Shown: piece by piece, positions 1 to 11,245 of the stretch
Numbering within the stretch: position 1 is the first letter of the stretch
How the letters are laid out: every line of letters starts with the position of its first letter
Source of the DNA: Lasiosphaeria ovina
Taxonomy: Eukaryota > Ascomycota > Sordariomycetes > Sordariales > Lasiosphaeriaceae
Length of the DNA stretch: 64,000 nucleotides
NCBI GenBank assembly: GCA_033439765.1
Contig: JAULSN010000008.1
Location: 2,108,001 to 2,172,000 of the forward strand
Direction: 5' to 3'
Translations under genes and position numbers: made by a program
Notes under the pieces: model-generated
Told to the model about the DNA's origin: nothing
Database searches by the model: none
Seen by the model: only the letters and a program-made list of their open reading frames with translations

Positions 1-1685
1 GTGACCCCCGATACTGCGAGACAAGGCGCTACTTTGCTCTTGCTTCGGGGACTGACCGCCGAGATTGACAGGCCCTCGGAAATGTTTGTTAGCATGATCA
101 AAGAAACAGGAAGGCGGGTGCTCCTTTTTTTCCGCACCTGGCGTATGAAAACCGAAAAGAGACCAACATCGAACAGGGATGGTTATCTGATCCGTCCCGA
201 AGGAAGAGACATTGTGGGGCTGATTGATAAAATTTGATTGATTAGATCCGCGTTTGTGTAAGCCTCAGCACAGTGCTAACTCTGGACTACCCGGCTCAAT
301 TGCCATAAAGAAGAAATGGGTGCCGAGTTCGGAGGATTTGTTCATCCCTCGTTGAAGGGCAGGTTCCCCATTGAGCATCTCGTCTTTCGCAGTTGCTCAG
401 CAGCAGTCACTCATATGCAACATTGGCTGACTTACTTAGTTGACCTCGGCGAATTAGGCTGACTTTAATGCCAATTGACAATGTGGTCTCACCATGACGT
501 CCAGAGTCTTTTGGCATGGCCGCGATGTTCCCCGGTGCCGGTACTTTGGGTGTTGTGGACTGCTCTATGTATTGTATAGTGACATTGCCATTGCTTGGTC
601 CCATAGTCGCAAGACCAGAATGTTTCTCCAAGCTGCCGGTTTTGTTCCAGATCGGCCGATTGTTTTTTGACCGGGCAAAGAACTTTGGGTATTCTCTCAC
701 ACATTTAACTGACTCTGCTGGAGAGGAGAAACGTAAATGGACCGAAGATGGCACCACATAAAATTGCCCTCGGCTGAGGTCTTCCCATACTTATTTGATA
801 CTGGCCTGATAGCTCCCACTAATTGACCGGTGATTCCAGGAAGTAACACCGCAAGCCACGAAACGCAAGGCTCTCATACTCAGTGCACCATACCCAGTGA
901 TCACCACATTGTGCACTGAAATTTGTCGTTTCTGGTCATTTGACCCTGACTGCTGATGAGAGAATGGATCTGAGCCAACTGAGGCTGGATAGCAAAGTTT
1001 AGAAAAAAGTACATGCGCATTTAACGAGACAGGCTGAGATATCATGTGGGTAACCAAGCATAGAGAAGTATCGGGCCTTATGGAATTTATGTTACAGTAT
1101 TTATTTTAGTCTTGAATAAAGTCTGTCGCTGGTGGGTTGGTATGTCCATGCGGACGGAGATGCTATTCCTTTTTTGGCCCCGCCCGACCTGCAGCAGGAG
1201 GTAAAACGGCGGCAGCCCTTGTCGGGCGGGTCCTTCCCCTGGGTTCTACGCACTGTGCATCGCCACCTCTGCCGCGTCCGAATCGCTGACCTCAAAAGTC
1301 CAGCCCGATGACAAGTGATTAGTTAAAGATCACCAATTTCCCATCTGTGGCCCTGAGGACTTCTCCCTTTCTCTCTGCCTAACCAGCTCAAATTTGAGCC
1401 CATCCAATTCCGTTGTGGTTTGTCTATAACCCTGAACAGCTTACAGTTTCCATATCTCTACATCAGCATATCCATTTTCTGCAGACCCTGAGCCTCGATT
1501 CGCGTCGCGACGAAAGCAGGTTCCTTGTTAAAGTCGGCCATGCATCTATAGCACCCGCCACTTTTCTCCTTTCGACATTACCGTTGACATCTGCCAGCTT
1601 TTCCTTATCTCGCTGCCGGCTGCTCTACTTCCTCGTCTTTATCCCGCCACTCTTCGCAAAATAGAGCACACCTCACAACGATACA
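1..1685. other. Intergenic region upstream of the FAD oxidoreductase
   Basis: No gene can be supported here. An open frame covers 1-237 on the plus strand and is open at the window edge, so it could be the tail of a gene to the left, but its translation matches no family I know. The last 120 bases before the ATG at 1686 are pyrimidine-rich, as in many fungal 5' leaders. Confidence 0.5.
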
Positions 1686-3527
1686 ATGGTCTCGCAGATT
1701 GACCGCTTGCTTGCCTTGAAGACGGCAGGGAGCGTACCCGAGGAGTCTCGCTCAGCGCCGTCAGCCGCCCCATCGCTTACATATTCGGAGTCGGCCGACG
1801 AGATAGAAATTGAAGAACCCCACCAAAAAGAGCCCCGGCCTCGCCGCGCATCAACGCGATTGATCGCGCAAAGCCCGGCTGACGTGCAGCGCATCACGGG
1901 CGAGACCACAACGCAACTGATTAGAAGGTGCTGCGGTGGTGGCTGCTGCCTCAGCCTGGGTTCCAAAAATGATGGCACCCAGTACGAGGACATCGAGTTT
2001 CCCGACAATGACGCATACAGATCGCTGCTGCTCAAGATTGACCAAATCCCGACTGCCTTGAGCAACGTCTGCGATCTACCGGAACAAACTGTCTTCTTAC
2101 AACCCCTGCGGCGGCCGTCCAACCCGCCGTCTCCAACCGAGTCACCTACCAATGCAGATCGCAACATACCCATTGTCTCCGACATCGAGAAGACAATGCA
2201 GGGCCTGAGCATGGAGGATCTCGACACAAAAATACAGCCGCCATCCTTTGTCCAACCGCACCCGCCGCATCACGTCTTCCCTGCCCGCATCCACAACACA
2301 CGCGAGCTGACGGGACAAGGCGCCGAGAAGCGTACATTCCACTTTGATCTGGATGTCACTGGCTACCCCGAGGGCGAAGATACCGACTTCAAGGTTGGCG
2401 GAGCAATTGGCGTATCGGCACCCAACGAGGCTTCAGCAGTTGACGAGGTCCTCGATCTCCTCCTTATACCCCGTTTCCTGCGCGACAAACCCGTGCTACT
2501 ACGGACAACAACAGGAAGATGGCCTACCGTTTGGGGCAGTGATCAAGCCCGAGAACTGGTTACGACACGCCGAGATTTATTGACCTGGTGCTCCGACTTC
2601 CAGTCATACCCACCAACGAAGCAGCTTCTCCGCGTCCTTGCCGAATACGCAACCGACAAGAATGAGCGCAAGATTTTGCTATACCTATGCTCAGCTGAGG
2701 GGCAGGGCGTCTTCTGCGACTTCAGGACAGGCCCACACGTTTCTCTTATCCAGATCCTAAATGCCTTTCCCAGCGCCAAGCCGCCTCTGGATTTTGTTCT
2801 GTCCTTCCTGCAGACCCTAATGCCGCGCTTCTACTCCCTGTCAAACGATCCCCACGAGTCGTTTTTGACACGCGACGGCAAGCGACACCGCTTGATTGAG
2901 ATAGCTGTCACCGTTCATGAGGCGGCTGATTGGCGGTCAGGCAGGCGTCCAGGTGTTGGGTCAGGCTTCTTCCAACGACAGGCTCTCAAGTTTCTGGAAG
3001 CCCAGAAAAGGGGCGAAAAAGATATTGAGATCTATATTCCCGTGTTCAAGGGCTTGATGGCCAACCCCCTTGCCAAACAGTTTGTGTCGGACGGGCCCAT
3101 GCTCCTGATTGGAGCCGGAGTCGGCATCGCGCCTTTCCGAGGTTTTGTTCAACGCCGTCTCAAGACAGCGAACTGCGCGAACAAGGTCTGGGTTCTTCAG
3201 GGTATCCGCGATTCGCTTGTCGACGAGCTGTACAGCGGCGAATGGGGCGTGCATGAGGATGAAGTGAAGAAGGTTGTCCAGAGTCGACGTGGCGAGGGTC
3301 GCTACGTCCAGGAAGAAGTCAAGCACCAAGCTGACCTTGTCTGGTACATCATTAATTCCGTTGACGGGCGCGTTTTCGTTTGTGGCAGCACCAGGGGCAT
3401 GGGCGAGGGTGTCGAGAAAGCCCTGATCGAGGTTGCAATGGACAAAGGCAACCTAGAGCACGACGAGGCTAAGCAATTTTGGGACCTCAAGAAAGAAGCT
3501 GGGCAGTACATCGCTGAAACATGGTAA
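1686..3527 (+). CDS. CPR-type FAD/NADPH oxidoreductase lacking a flavodoxin domain
   Basis: Single-exon gene, 613 residues. The C-terminal two thirds are a ferredoxin-NADP reductase module of the cytochrome P450 reductase/sulfite reductase class. The FAD-binding R-F-Y-S motif lies at 381-384, the NADPH-binding G-A-G-V-G-I-A-P at 476-483, and C-G-S-T with its nicotinamide-side cysteine at 566-569. Family members move electrons from NADPH through FAD to FMN or to a partner protein. The flavodoxin (FMN) domain normally in front is absent. In its place is a disordered, proline- and serine-rich head of about 200 residues with a cysteine cluster C-C-G-G-G-C-C at 82-88 that could bind metal or act in redox. 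The ATG at 1686 follows a pyrimidine-rich leader and ACA. The module assignment is firm; the electron acceptor is unknown. Confidence 0.85.
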   Translation: MVSQIDRLLALKTAGSVPEESRSAPSAAPSLTYSESADEIEIEEPHQKEPRPRRASTRLIAQSPADVQRITGETTTQLIRRCCGGGCCLSLGSKNDGTQYEDIEFPDNDAYRSLLLKIDQIPTALSNVCDLPEQTVFLQPLRRPSNPPSPTESPTNADRNIPIVSDIEKTMQGLSMEDLDTKIQPPSFVQPHPPHHVFPARIHNTRELTGQGAEKRTFHFDLDVTGYPEGEDTDFKVGGAIGVSAPNEASAVDEVLDLLLIPRFLRDKPVLLRTTTGRWPTVWGSDQARELVTTRRDLLTWCSDFQSYPPTKQLLRVLAEYATDKNERKILLYLCSAEGQGVFCDFRTGPHVSLIQILNAFPSAKPPLDFVLSFLQTLMPRFYSLSNDPHESFLTRDGKRHRLIEIAVTVHEAADWRSGRRPGVGSGFFQRQALKFLEAQKRGEKDIEIYIPVFKGLMANPLAKQFVSDGPMLLIGAGVGIAPFRGFVQRRLKTANCANKVWVLQGIRDSLVDELYSGEWGVHEDEVKKVVQSRRGEGRYVQEEVKHQADLVWYIINSVDGRVFVCGSTRGMGEGVEKALIEVAMDKGNLEHDEAKQFWDLKKEAGQYIAETW

Positions 3528-4192
3528 TCTTTACCGGTCATGGAAAAAAGGACGGCTTATTTTGGGGTTTCGATCATATCTACAGGGACCTATATCTTAG
3601 TTACAATGGGCTGGGATTCTAAAGGTTCAGGACGGACAGGGAAGATCACTAGATGGTGTTTCGACAGGCGCAAGCACTTTCGGCGTGAATGGGCGTTTCT
3701 GGCTTTTTACGGCATGGGTTCTGGCAGCGCATTAGACAGGCGCAGTCTAATATTTTGACTCTATTTCCTAGCGCATATTTTTGACATCTATGGTAGGTGG
3801 TTTTGGTACTCCTTTCGATTTATCTGGTGTAGGCGTAGATAGTTTCAGAGATAAAGGGATATATCGCATTTTGGAGATCGAGTTTTTGACCTGGTAACAT
3901 GCATTGATACCACTCTACCTTTTTCTTCTGCCGTTGCTCTTGAGATTTGCGATGGTTCTTTATGTTTGTCGGTCCTGGGCGAGAAAAGAGCGAACCCCGT
4001 GTCAATTCCGGACGAAGAAGCCCGACAATCGCCGATCATGAGAGCAATGACGCAATACATTGGAATTATGTAGTTGAAACGATAGCAACCACTGCCGATA
4101 CCAGTATCCATGATTAGGCAAGCTCTCCGACTTACCTCCCTTGCTTCCCTCCCCTACTATGCTTCTTGCATACTGATAGTCTGATACGGAGT

Positions 4193-4222
4193 AAGGCCAG
4201 GGACAGAAGGTTTCCCTACCTA
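4193..4222. repeat. 30-bp exact direct repeat, copy 1
   Basis: Identical to 4598-4627, in the same orientation and 405 bp apart. The unit begins AAGGCCAGGGACAG and ends TTTCCCTACCTA. Its flanks are unrelated to those of the second copy. Confidence 0.9.
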
Positions 4223-4597
4223 CTATGTAGTAAGGTAACTGCACTCCCAGCCAGTAGGCGGATAGGTCGGGGGGTTCCGCGGTCCCCAACGACATCCTGT
4301 CCCGCTCGCTCTCATACACATACACATCCATCCCTTGGATCTTTTTCCCGGCATTAAAAATAATAACGGCGGCAGAGTTCTAGGAATTAAGTGACATTGA
4401 CTCGAGTTAAATTCCATCGAATTGCACAGAAGCTGGCGGCACGGCGGGTTTCGACCATCTGGCCGCCGCGGAAATCCTCGAGGACCACGACCCCTGTATG
4501 TTACCGCGCGGGAAGGCAAGGGTTGACGCTGCCACGTGGAGAATTACAGCGCATCTGACAAACGCTTTGTGTCGGTTGTGGGCTTTTCGCCCACCTG

Positions 4598-4627
4598 AAG
4601 GCCAGGGACAGAAGGTTTCCCTACCTA
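4598..4627. repeat. 30-bp exact direct repeat, copy 2
   Basis: Second copy of the element at 4193-4222, same orientation, about 400 bp upstream of the nitroreductase start. Confidence 0.9.
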
Positions 4628-4910
4628 TTCCGGACGCATGCTGTCCAGCGATTGGTCATTTCCTTATTCATATGGGCACTGGCTTACATATCCCGCCCAG
4701 CAAAACTCGAGTCAGGCCTGTCCTGGTTGACAAAGCTGGTTAAATTTTCGATGAAATCTGAGACGGGATTGTCGCGACCAACTCCGAAAGCGCCGCATTC
4801 TCGTCGCCCAATTCCGAGCGGGACGCGCCAGCAAGTGCCGTCGCCAAGATCCGTAGTGCCGTCCCCGTGTCGAAATTGAGAGATGGAGATAGAAGACGGT
4901 GTTGATTATC

Positions 4911-4918
4911 TATATATA
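4911..4918 (+). promoter_or_regulatory. Possible TATA box of the nitroreductase gene
   Basis: TATATATA about 100 bp upstream of the first in-frame ATG (5011), followed by a pyrimidine-rich stretch up to about 4978 that would fit a fungal transcription start and leader. The call rests on sequence and position only. Confidence 0.4.
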
Positions 4919-5010
4919 CTAGGCAGATAATCTACCCACTTGGCCTTTCCCTCCACTTTTGTCTCATCCACTTCTCAACAGGGTAAGCTTATGGCTTCGT
5001 CCAGTGTGCT

Positions 5011-6034
5011 ATGCAAAGACTACTTAAACTAGCAACCGCCAGAGTAACTTCCTCGCCCCTTCGAAGCGCAACTTCTTCTCCATCGCCTTCTTCCCTTGTT
5101 CCTAAATCAGTAACAGCGATACTCAAAACCACCTCTCCACCAACAGTCCGACCACTCACAACTACTTCAACCACAACGACAACAGCCACCATGTCGTCCA
5201 ACCTGAGCGCCAACACGGCCTTGGACCTTATCAAGAACCGCCGCACCATCTACGCGCTGAACAAGGACCTGACAATCACTGAAGACCGTATACAGGAGAT
5301 CGTCAAGGACGCTCTGCAACACGTCCCCAGCAGTTACAATTCCCAGAGCAACCGCGTGGTAGTGCTTTTCAACAATGACCACAACAAATTCTGGGAGATA
5401 GCCCACGATGTCCTGAAGGGCATGCTTCCGGAGGACCGCTTTGAGGCCACTGCAACCAGGCTTGCCATGTTCAAGGCCGCTGCGGGAACCGTACGTTGTC
5501 TCCTATTCGCCGCCCACCCACCCCCCGTCACCTTCTCTTCTCCTCTGGCTCTCAGGCTGGCAGACTGTGAGGTGTTGTTTCTTCTTGAAGTATCTTTGCT
5601 AACACCGGTTCTGCGAGTTCCCAGATTATGTTCTTCGAAGATATGTCAGCCGTCGAGGTTATGCAGGCCAAGTTCCCCCCCTACGCCGACCGGTAAGAAA
5701 TGATTTCATAACATGTTACTGCCATATCACTACCTATGCATCACGAAACATTAATGCTGACGTTCATCTCCCCCGCGAAAACAGATTCCTCCCGTGGGCT
5801 GCGCAGAGCGTTGGCATGCTCGAGTACATCCTGTGGGTGGCGCTCGAGGCCGAGGGTCTCGGAGCCAACCTGCAGCACTACAACCCCATCGTCGACGCCA
5901 AGGTCACCGAGGAGTGGAAGCTGCCGGCCTCTTGGAAGCTAAACGCCCAGCTTGTGTTTGGCGGCAGAGCGGGCGAGCCTGGAGAGAAGACGTTTGCGCC
6001 TCTCGAGGAGAAGTACAAGGTGTTTGGGAATTAA
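5011..6034 (+). CDS. Nitroreductase-family (Frm2/Hbn1-like) protein, optional mitochondrial leader
   Basis: Three exons: 5011-5490, 5625-5692 and 5785-6034. The introns are GTACGT..CAG with a TTGCTAAC branch point, and GTAAGA..CAG. The core protein is 205 residues from the ATG at 5191, which has a strong GCCACC context. It opens with L-I-K-N-R-R-T-I-Y-A-L and continues through S-Y-N-S-Q-S, typical of the small fungal nitroreductases (yeast Frm2/Hbn1) that bind FMN and are linked to lipid signalling and oxidative stress. An in-frame ATG at 5011 adds 60 residues rich in Ser, Thr, Arg and Lys with no acidic residue, which looks like a mitochondrial presequence. The gene may therefore make a mitochondrial and a cytosolic form. 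It converges on the decarboxylase gene, whose stop is 420 bp away. The family call is firm, the substrate unknown. Confidence 0.88.
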
Positions 6035-6455
6035 AGGAAGCCCACAAGCCTAGGAAGCCGCCAAAAGGACGGAGGAGAAGCTAGCGATCAAAATATAGGT
6101 GTTAAAGAGGTGGCTAGATGGGTAGGGTCTCTTATTTTTCTCCATTCTGCTTCACGCTGAGATATCCTCACGGGAGCTTGCATTCGGAGGCGTTTTCTCG
6201 TGTAGCATCGGGCATATATCCACATAGAGACATAAACGGGTCTTCTTTTTACTTTCCCCCACGCCAAGAAATATGCGGCATTGGTGAAGGCATGGCACTG
6301 ACATTGATGGCGGTGCTGTTGCAAATACAACGCTTGATCTGAACAAGGAGTGCTTACATCTATATCTAACACCTGGGAGTCAACTTGAGTATACATATAT
6401 GACAGTAAAATCAACAAGTGTTATCGGAGAACAACAACAACCTGGCAAGTGATGT
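6035..6455. other. Convergent 3' intergenic region
   Basis: Shared 3' flank of the nitroreductase and phosphatidylserine decarboxylase genes. Nothing further is seen. Confidence 0.5.
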
Positions 6456-8159
6456 TTAGGACTCAACACGGCCAAGCATTTGCCCAACCTTGAGCTTCTG
6501 GCCCTTGGCGACGTTCCATGACCAACCCTTTCGGATCTGGCCCGACTCGTCATACTCGGCAGCGGGTGCCTCAAAGACCAGCACGATGGTGCTACCCAGC
6601 TGGAAGCCACCCATCTCCTCACCTCGCCGGAGTGCATGGCCACCCAATACGGCACTAGATGACTCGTACGTTGCCTCCGCATATCCTAAATAGGGTTCCC
6701 CTCGCTGGGCTGCCTCCTCGGCCGCACGATCGGCTGCCGTATCCGTAGTCAGGCTGTTTGTCCGCAACTCTCGATCGAAGTTGATTTTGATGGAGCCAAC
6801 GTTGGTGGCGCCAACGGGCACGTAACTAAAGAAGCCCCACCGCCAGCGCCCAAGCAGCACAATGCGCTCATTCAAAGTGAAGAGGCCGGGTAGCGTACGC
6901 TGCAGATAGGGCGAGACGCTGTAAAGCTCTCCGGCAAAGTGACGACGGCGCTCCACAACCCAGTTCGTGGGCGAGTGGAAACGGTGGTAGTCGCCAGGGG
7001 CCAGATAGATGACGGCGTAGTACAGCGATGTGCGGTTGTCGTCAGACATGAGGGTGTACCACGGCTTTTCGCCAAGCGCGAGTTCCGCGGAGACTTCGGA
7101 CACGGCGGCGGCAGACGGGGTCACCGACTCATCCTTCGGTGTGTCGAACTTGCTGGATTTTTTAGTGCCAGAGAGCAAGTCCGGAAGGGTGTATGAGATG
7201 CCATTAACGCGCGCAAACTCTTCGTCCTTCCTCACCAACTCCTCATCCTCCCCAAGCTCTCGCTCCACACTCCCAGGCTTTCCCTCCTCTGAACGGCTCT
7301 GGCTCGAGATGCTGGGCGTCGGGCTACGTTGGCCAAGCAGCGCCTCGATGGTGTACGTCATGCCCTTGACTTGCTCGATGTCGCCTCCTTCTATTTGACC
7401 GAACTGTAAGACACGCCCATCGGCGGGAGATATTAGTGTATTTGGGTTGGGGTCCAGTGGACGCAAACCCGGCTTAAGCGTTCGGTAGAAAAAGGCTGCC
7501 AAGTTCGGGAATTTGTGAAGGTCGGTTTCTTCGATCTCATCCAAGCTAATACCAAATAAGCAAACAAACCAAGCACCATAAGATTCAACCGACATACTTG
7601 ACCCCAAAGATAAACGAATATAACCGGAACCCAGGAACTCTGAGATAGTAGGGAATAACCAATTCGTTAAATTTGCCCCATATTCGGGAAATAGCCTTCA
7701 GTGGCAGCGTGGACATGACCTGGACCTGCCTGAACGTATGCGTCAACAACATGTGCAATTGATAGGATTGGAGAGGATGATAGGCACATACCAAGGACCA
7801 TCCGGCCGAATGCGCGGCCTCTTCTTGGGTTGCGGTTCTATCTTCCCATTCTCTGCCACCTCCTTCTCCTGCTCCCGGGTAGAAACCTTATAGAATTGCA
7901 CCAAACCCAGAAAGGCGACACCCAAGCCCACGGGTATCGGATACCAATGGAACTTGTCGTTCTGCGGCCCGGACGATGTCTTCGGTCGGCTCTGTGATTT
8001 CTGGGAGAAAGCACGTTGGCCGAACGAGCGCTGCGCCGGATACCAGCGTTGTGACGCAAGATATTTGTACTGGCATGCGCATACTGGCGACTGCTGTTTG
8101 ATTGCCAAGCGCGAAAATGTGCCTCTGCTCGAGACAGCGCTGATCTGCCATGAAGCCAT
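6456..8159 (-). CDS. PSD1: Phosphatidylserine decarboxylase, mitochondrial (Psd1 type)
   Basis: Three exons on the minus strand: 8159-7792, 7729-7598 and 7545-6456, giving 529 residues. The introns are 62 and 52 bp, both with GTATGT donors. The enzyme decarboxylates phosphatidylserine to phosphatidylethanolamine at the inner mitochondrial membrane. The N-terminus is basic with no acidic residues for about 70 residues (presequence), followed by a membrane segment near 75-90. Landmarks are G-V-N-L-D-E-I-E-E across the second splice junction, S-P-A-D-G-R-V, and Y-H-R-F-H-S-P. The L-G-S-T site has its serine at 485, where the proenzyme cleaves itself; the serine becomes the pyruvoyl group of the 45-residue alpha chain. 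A serine- and glutamate-rich insert of about 90 residues sits mid-domain, as in fungal homologues. Its start faces the HERP-like gene across about 730 bp. Confidence 0.95.
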
Positions 8160-8888
8160 CGTGTTTTGGGGGGAGGGGAGGTTGCTCTTTTGCGAGAGCT
8201 ATCGGATCGAGGGCGGAAAACAGAGTTCAGCTCAGGAGTAGACTCGCGTCATTACGTTTAGAGGCGGGAAAAGCGCGTAGAACCCTCCCCTAGAGGCGAG
8301 ATACGGGTACAAAATGCGATAAAATGTAAGGGGAGAGGGAAGGGCACGCAAATTGCGGTGCTGTTCCGTAACTACTCAACCGATAAGGTCAAGGATTTGT
8401 CTTCTTATGACGCAGTTTTCCGCCAGTATGGAGGTGGGAGAGCTGCCAGCCAATCACGGAACGGCGCCTGCAGTCCGCCGGAGGGACCCCTGTAAATGTT
8501 GTAAGGTACCTCTTGCAGGACGTGCTACCCCCACTGTACACTCTGCCGCGTTCTGAATGACAACGTGGAATTTTGGAGGCTGATCAAAAGAGCGTCGGAA
8601 ACAGCACCCCATCTGGCCGGACCTTTCTGAATTAACACGAATCCCGATCCTGTCCATCACGTCTTTGCCACGGACGACACGCATGTTTTAGCGCATTTTC
8701 CGAAGCACTTACCTCCCCTTCTGCACTGGCAGGTTCCGTTTGGGAGCCATAGGTCTCTCTCCCCTAGGCATGCGCCATCTCCGTCATCTTTGACAACGCA
8801 CGAGGCTGTTCAACATCGTAGAGCACAAACTGCACGCCTCTGACACCATCAACTAATCGCGCCTCTGACTCGTGTGCAGCTGTTCAAG
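8160..8888. promoter_or_regulatory. Shared divergent promoter region (PSD1 / HERP-like gene)
   Basis: This 729-bp gap separates two divergent start codons and must hold both promoters. I see no clear TATA box. The last 50 bp before 8889 are pyrimidine-rich. Confidence 0.5.
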
Positions 8889-11245
8889 ATGGCCGAAGAC
8901 GAGGTGACGGTTGCGCAATCAGCCGCCCAAGCGGAATCGCCCTTGGTTAATCTTCAGATCATGTCGCCTTCGGTCGGTGTCGGCACCCTCAGCTTCTCCG
9001 GCGTCCCAGCAACGACTACAGTGCGGCAGTTGAAAGAGAAGATCCGCGAAATGCTGCCATCGCGGCCAGCGGATGAACACCAGCGATTGATTCACAGGGG
9101 GAGGCTACTCGCGCGCGAAGCCGACACCCTACAAGACGTGTTTGGGTTGGAAATGGTGTGTCCTTTTGCATCACACTCAAGCCATGGCAACAGCCGACAG
9201 TTTGCTAACCAGGTCTACGATAGCTCCGCACTGGCGATAACCAAACCCTCCATTTGGTGCTGAGAGACACAAGTGCCGACAACTCCCCTGCACCAACACA
9301 AAGCCCCTCTCCAGCAGCACCTATTCATGCCCCCACGCAGCCAATGCCCACCCGCGACCAGAGCCCTGCGCCTGGATTGCCTCCAGCCCATACCCATCAG
9401 CATCACCGAGCACACAATCTCCGTAGCGGAACCCCAGGCTGGCCGACCCAGATGCCAGGATATGCTGCTCCTCCTGGGTATGCCGTTCCTCCTGGATATG
9501 CTGCCCCGCCTGGAATGGCGCAGGTGATTCAGCAACACCAGCAAAACCAGCAACAGCACCATCAGACCATGGTTCAGTGGATGAACCAGCTGCAACGCGA
9601 ATCTAACTACCGGATCCAGATTCTTGCTCAGCAACGGAGGGAAAGGGCGGCGATGGGTTTCCCCGATGCTCAGGACAACAACGCCCAAGGAAATGCCGCC
9701 GACCACGCCGGAGGAAGAAACAGCCCCGCTACAGTGCCAACAGTGCAAACAACTACACGCGAGCTTGTCAGTCCGAATGGCCAGCACTTTAGAGTGACGG
9801 TAAACGAAACCTTTGCCGGTCCCCATAGCAACCATTTTCAGGCCGTAAGCGGACCAACATCGAACCCTGCTGGGCGTGGACCCCTTTCTGCCTCAGATGT
9901 TCAGAACATTATTCGCGGGGCAGATGCGACACAGGCTACGCAAACCATGACCGATGCCATGCACCGTAGTGCCTCGGGAGCCTCTTTGGCGAGTATGGCT
10001 AGCCTGGCTAACATCAATGGCCCGATCCAACCTATCCAACCCGGGGTTACAACACCACTCCATCCCAGCATTTCGAGGCATGCGAGCAGGACCGCTACCC
10101 CCGATCCTTCGGTGAGATCAATAGGTCACGGACCCGGCTTCATGCCCACTACCTTTACACAAAGCCAGAGCCAAGCGCACTCCCAGCCGTCCCAAGGCCA
10201 GCCAGAAGTATATATCCTCTCATCCCCGTCCGGCCCAAGGGGTCTTCTGATCAACGGCCCCTCAGAAATGTATACAACACCCGCATTCCGTCTCCCATAT
10301 CTTCCGGTGAGGGTAACGCCACCAGCCCTACAGCCCTGGCCCGCTCAGGTGCAGATACATCAGCCGCAACCCCAGCACCAGCACCAACACCAACACCAGC
10401 ACCATCCACAGCCCCAGCAGAATCCTATCCAAAGACCGCTGCAAGCACACGGCCAGATTCAGCAGGCTCGAGGACATCGCGCAGCTGTTCGCCTCCAACC
10501 AGGTCTGCCACCAGGATTTCGACAGATGCCGGCACATCCTAACAACCCTGGCGCTGGGGCGCTAATGGCAGCGGCGTGGCCTCACATCTGGCTGATCGTT
10601 AGGTTGGTCGTCTTTGTCTGGTGGTTTACGTCTAATGACCCGAGCTGGTCTCGCTGGCTTACCATGGTGGCCATCGCCATTGGCGTCTTCGTGCTGAACA
10701 CGGGACTGCTTAACGGGATGGCAAATCAAGCATGGGAGCCGTTTAGGCAGCATCTAGAAGGATTGATTCCTTTGGCTGATCCTAATCGGCGACCGGACCC
10801 TACACCAGCGCCGGCCCCGGGTCCTCTTCGGGATGGAGATGGTGTGGCTGCAGTTCCAGCTACGACACCTCATGCGGCAGATCCGAGCCCCGCCCAAGCA
10901 GCCGCCAGATTAGTAGCTAACCACAGACATGCAAACACGAATTGGCTAATGGACCAGGTGCGGCGTGTTGAGAGGGCAGGCCTTTTGTTTCTAGCGAGCA
11001 TTGCGCCCGGTGTTGCGGAGCGCCATATAGCCAACCTCGAGGCCCAAGAACGCGCGGAACGAGAGCGGAGAGAGGCAGAGGAAGCTGCTGCCGCCGCCGC
11101 CGCCGCCACTGCCGCTGCAGAGGCAACCGCCTCGCAGAACGGGCTACAAGAAGCCGGCACTGGTCAGGAAAACGAGCAAGATCGAGGTAGAATCCCAGAG
11201 GTCCGAAACAGGTTTCCAGAAGAACAGCCCTTGGTTCAGATCTAG
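8889..11245 (+). CDS. HERP-like ubiquitin-like-domain membrane protein
   Basis: Two exons, 8889-9155 and 9224-11245. The 68-bp intron has GTGTGT..TAG ends and a TTTGCTAACC branch point. The product is 762 residues. Residues about 20-95 form a ubiquitin-like fold (V-R-Q-L-K-E-K-I-R-E, then R-L-I-H-R-G-R-L-L), with the intron inside it. A long low-complexity region follows, rich in Pro, Gln and His, including an H-Q run coded by a CAC/CAG microsatellite near 10370-10420. Two hydrophobic segments lie at about 540-590 around a short W-W-F-T-S-N-D-P-S-W loop. An alanine/glutamate-rich charged helix lies at about 690-725. Ubiquitin-like head plus membrane hairpin is the layout of human HERP, an ER protein that recruits the Hrd1 ubiquitin ligase in ER-associated degradation. 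The role is inferred from architecture. ATG 8889 was chosen as the first ATG in frame. Confidence 0.8.

Larger units (their letters stand above)
3528..5010. other. Intergenic region with a 30-bp direct repeat
   Basis: No gene seen. It contains an exact 30-bp direct repeat (4193-4222 and 4598-4627) and, at its right end, the likely promoter of the nitroreductase gene. Confidence 0.5.

Noticed and set aside
1..237. Open frame at the left edge
   Set aside because: Could be the tail of a gene outside the window, but nothing in the translation supports that.
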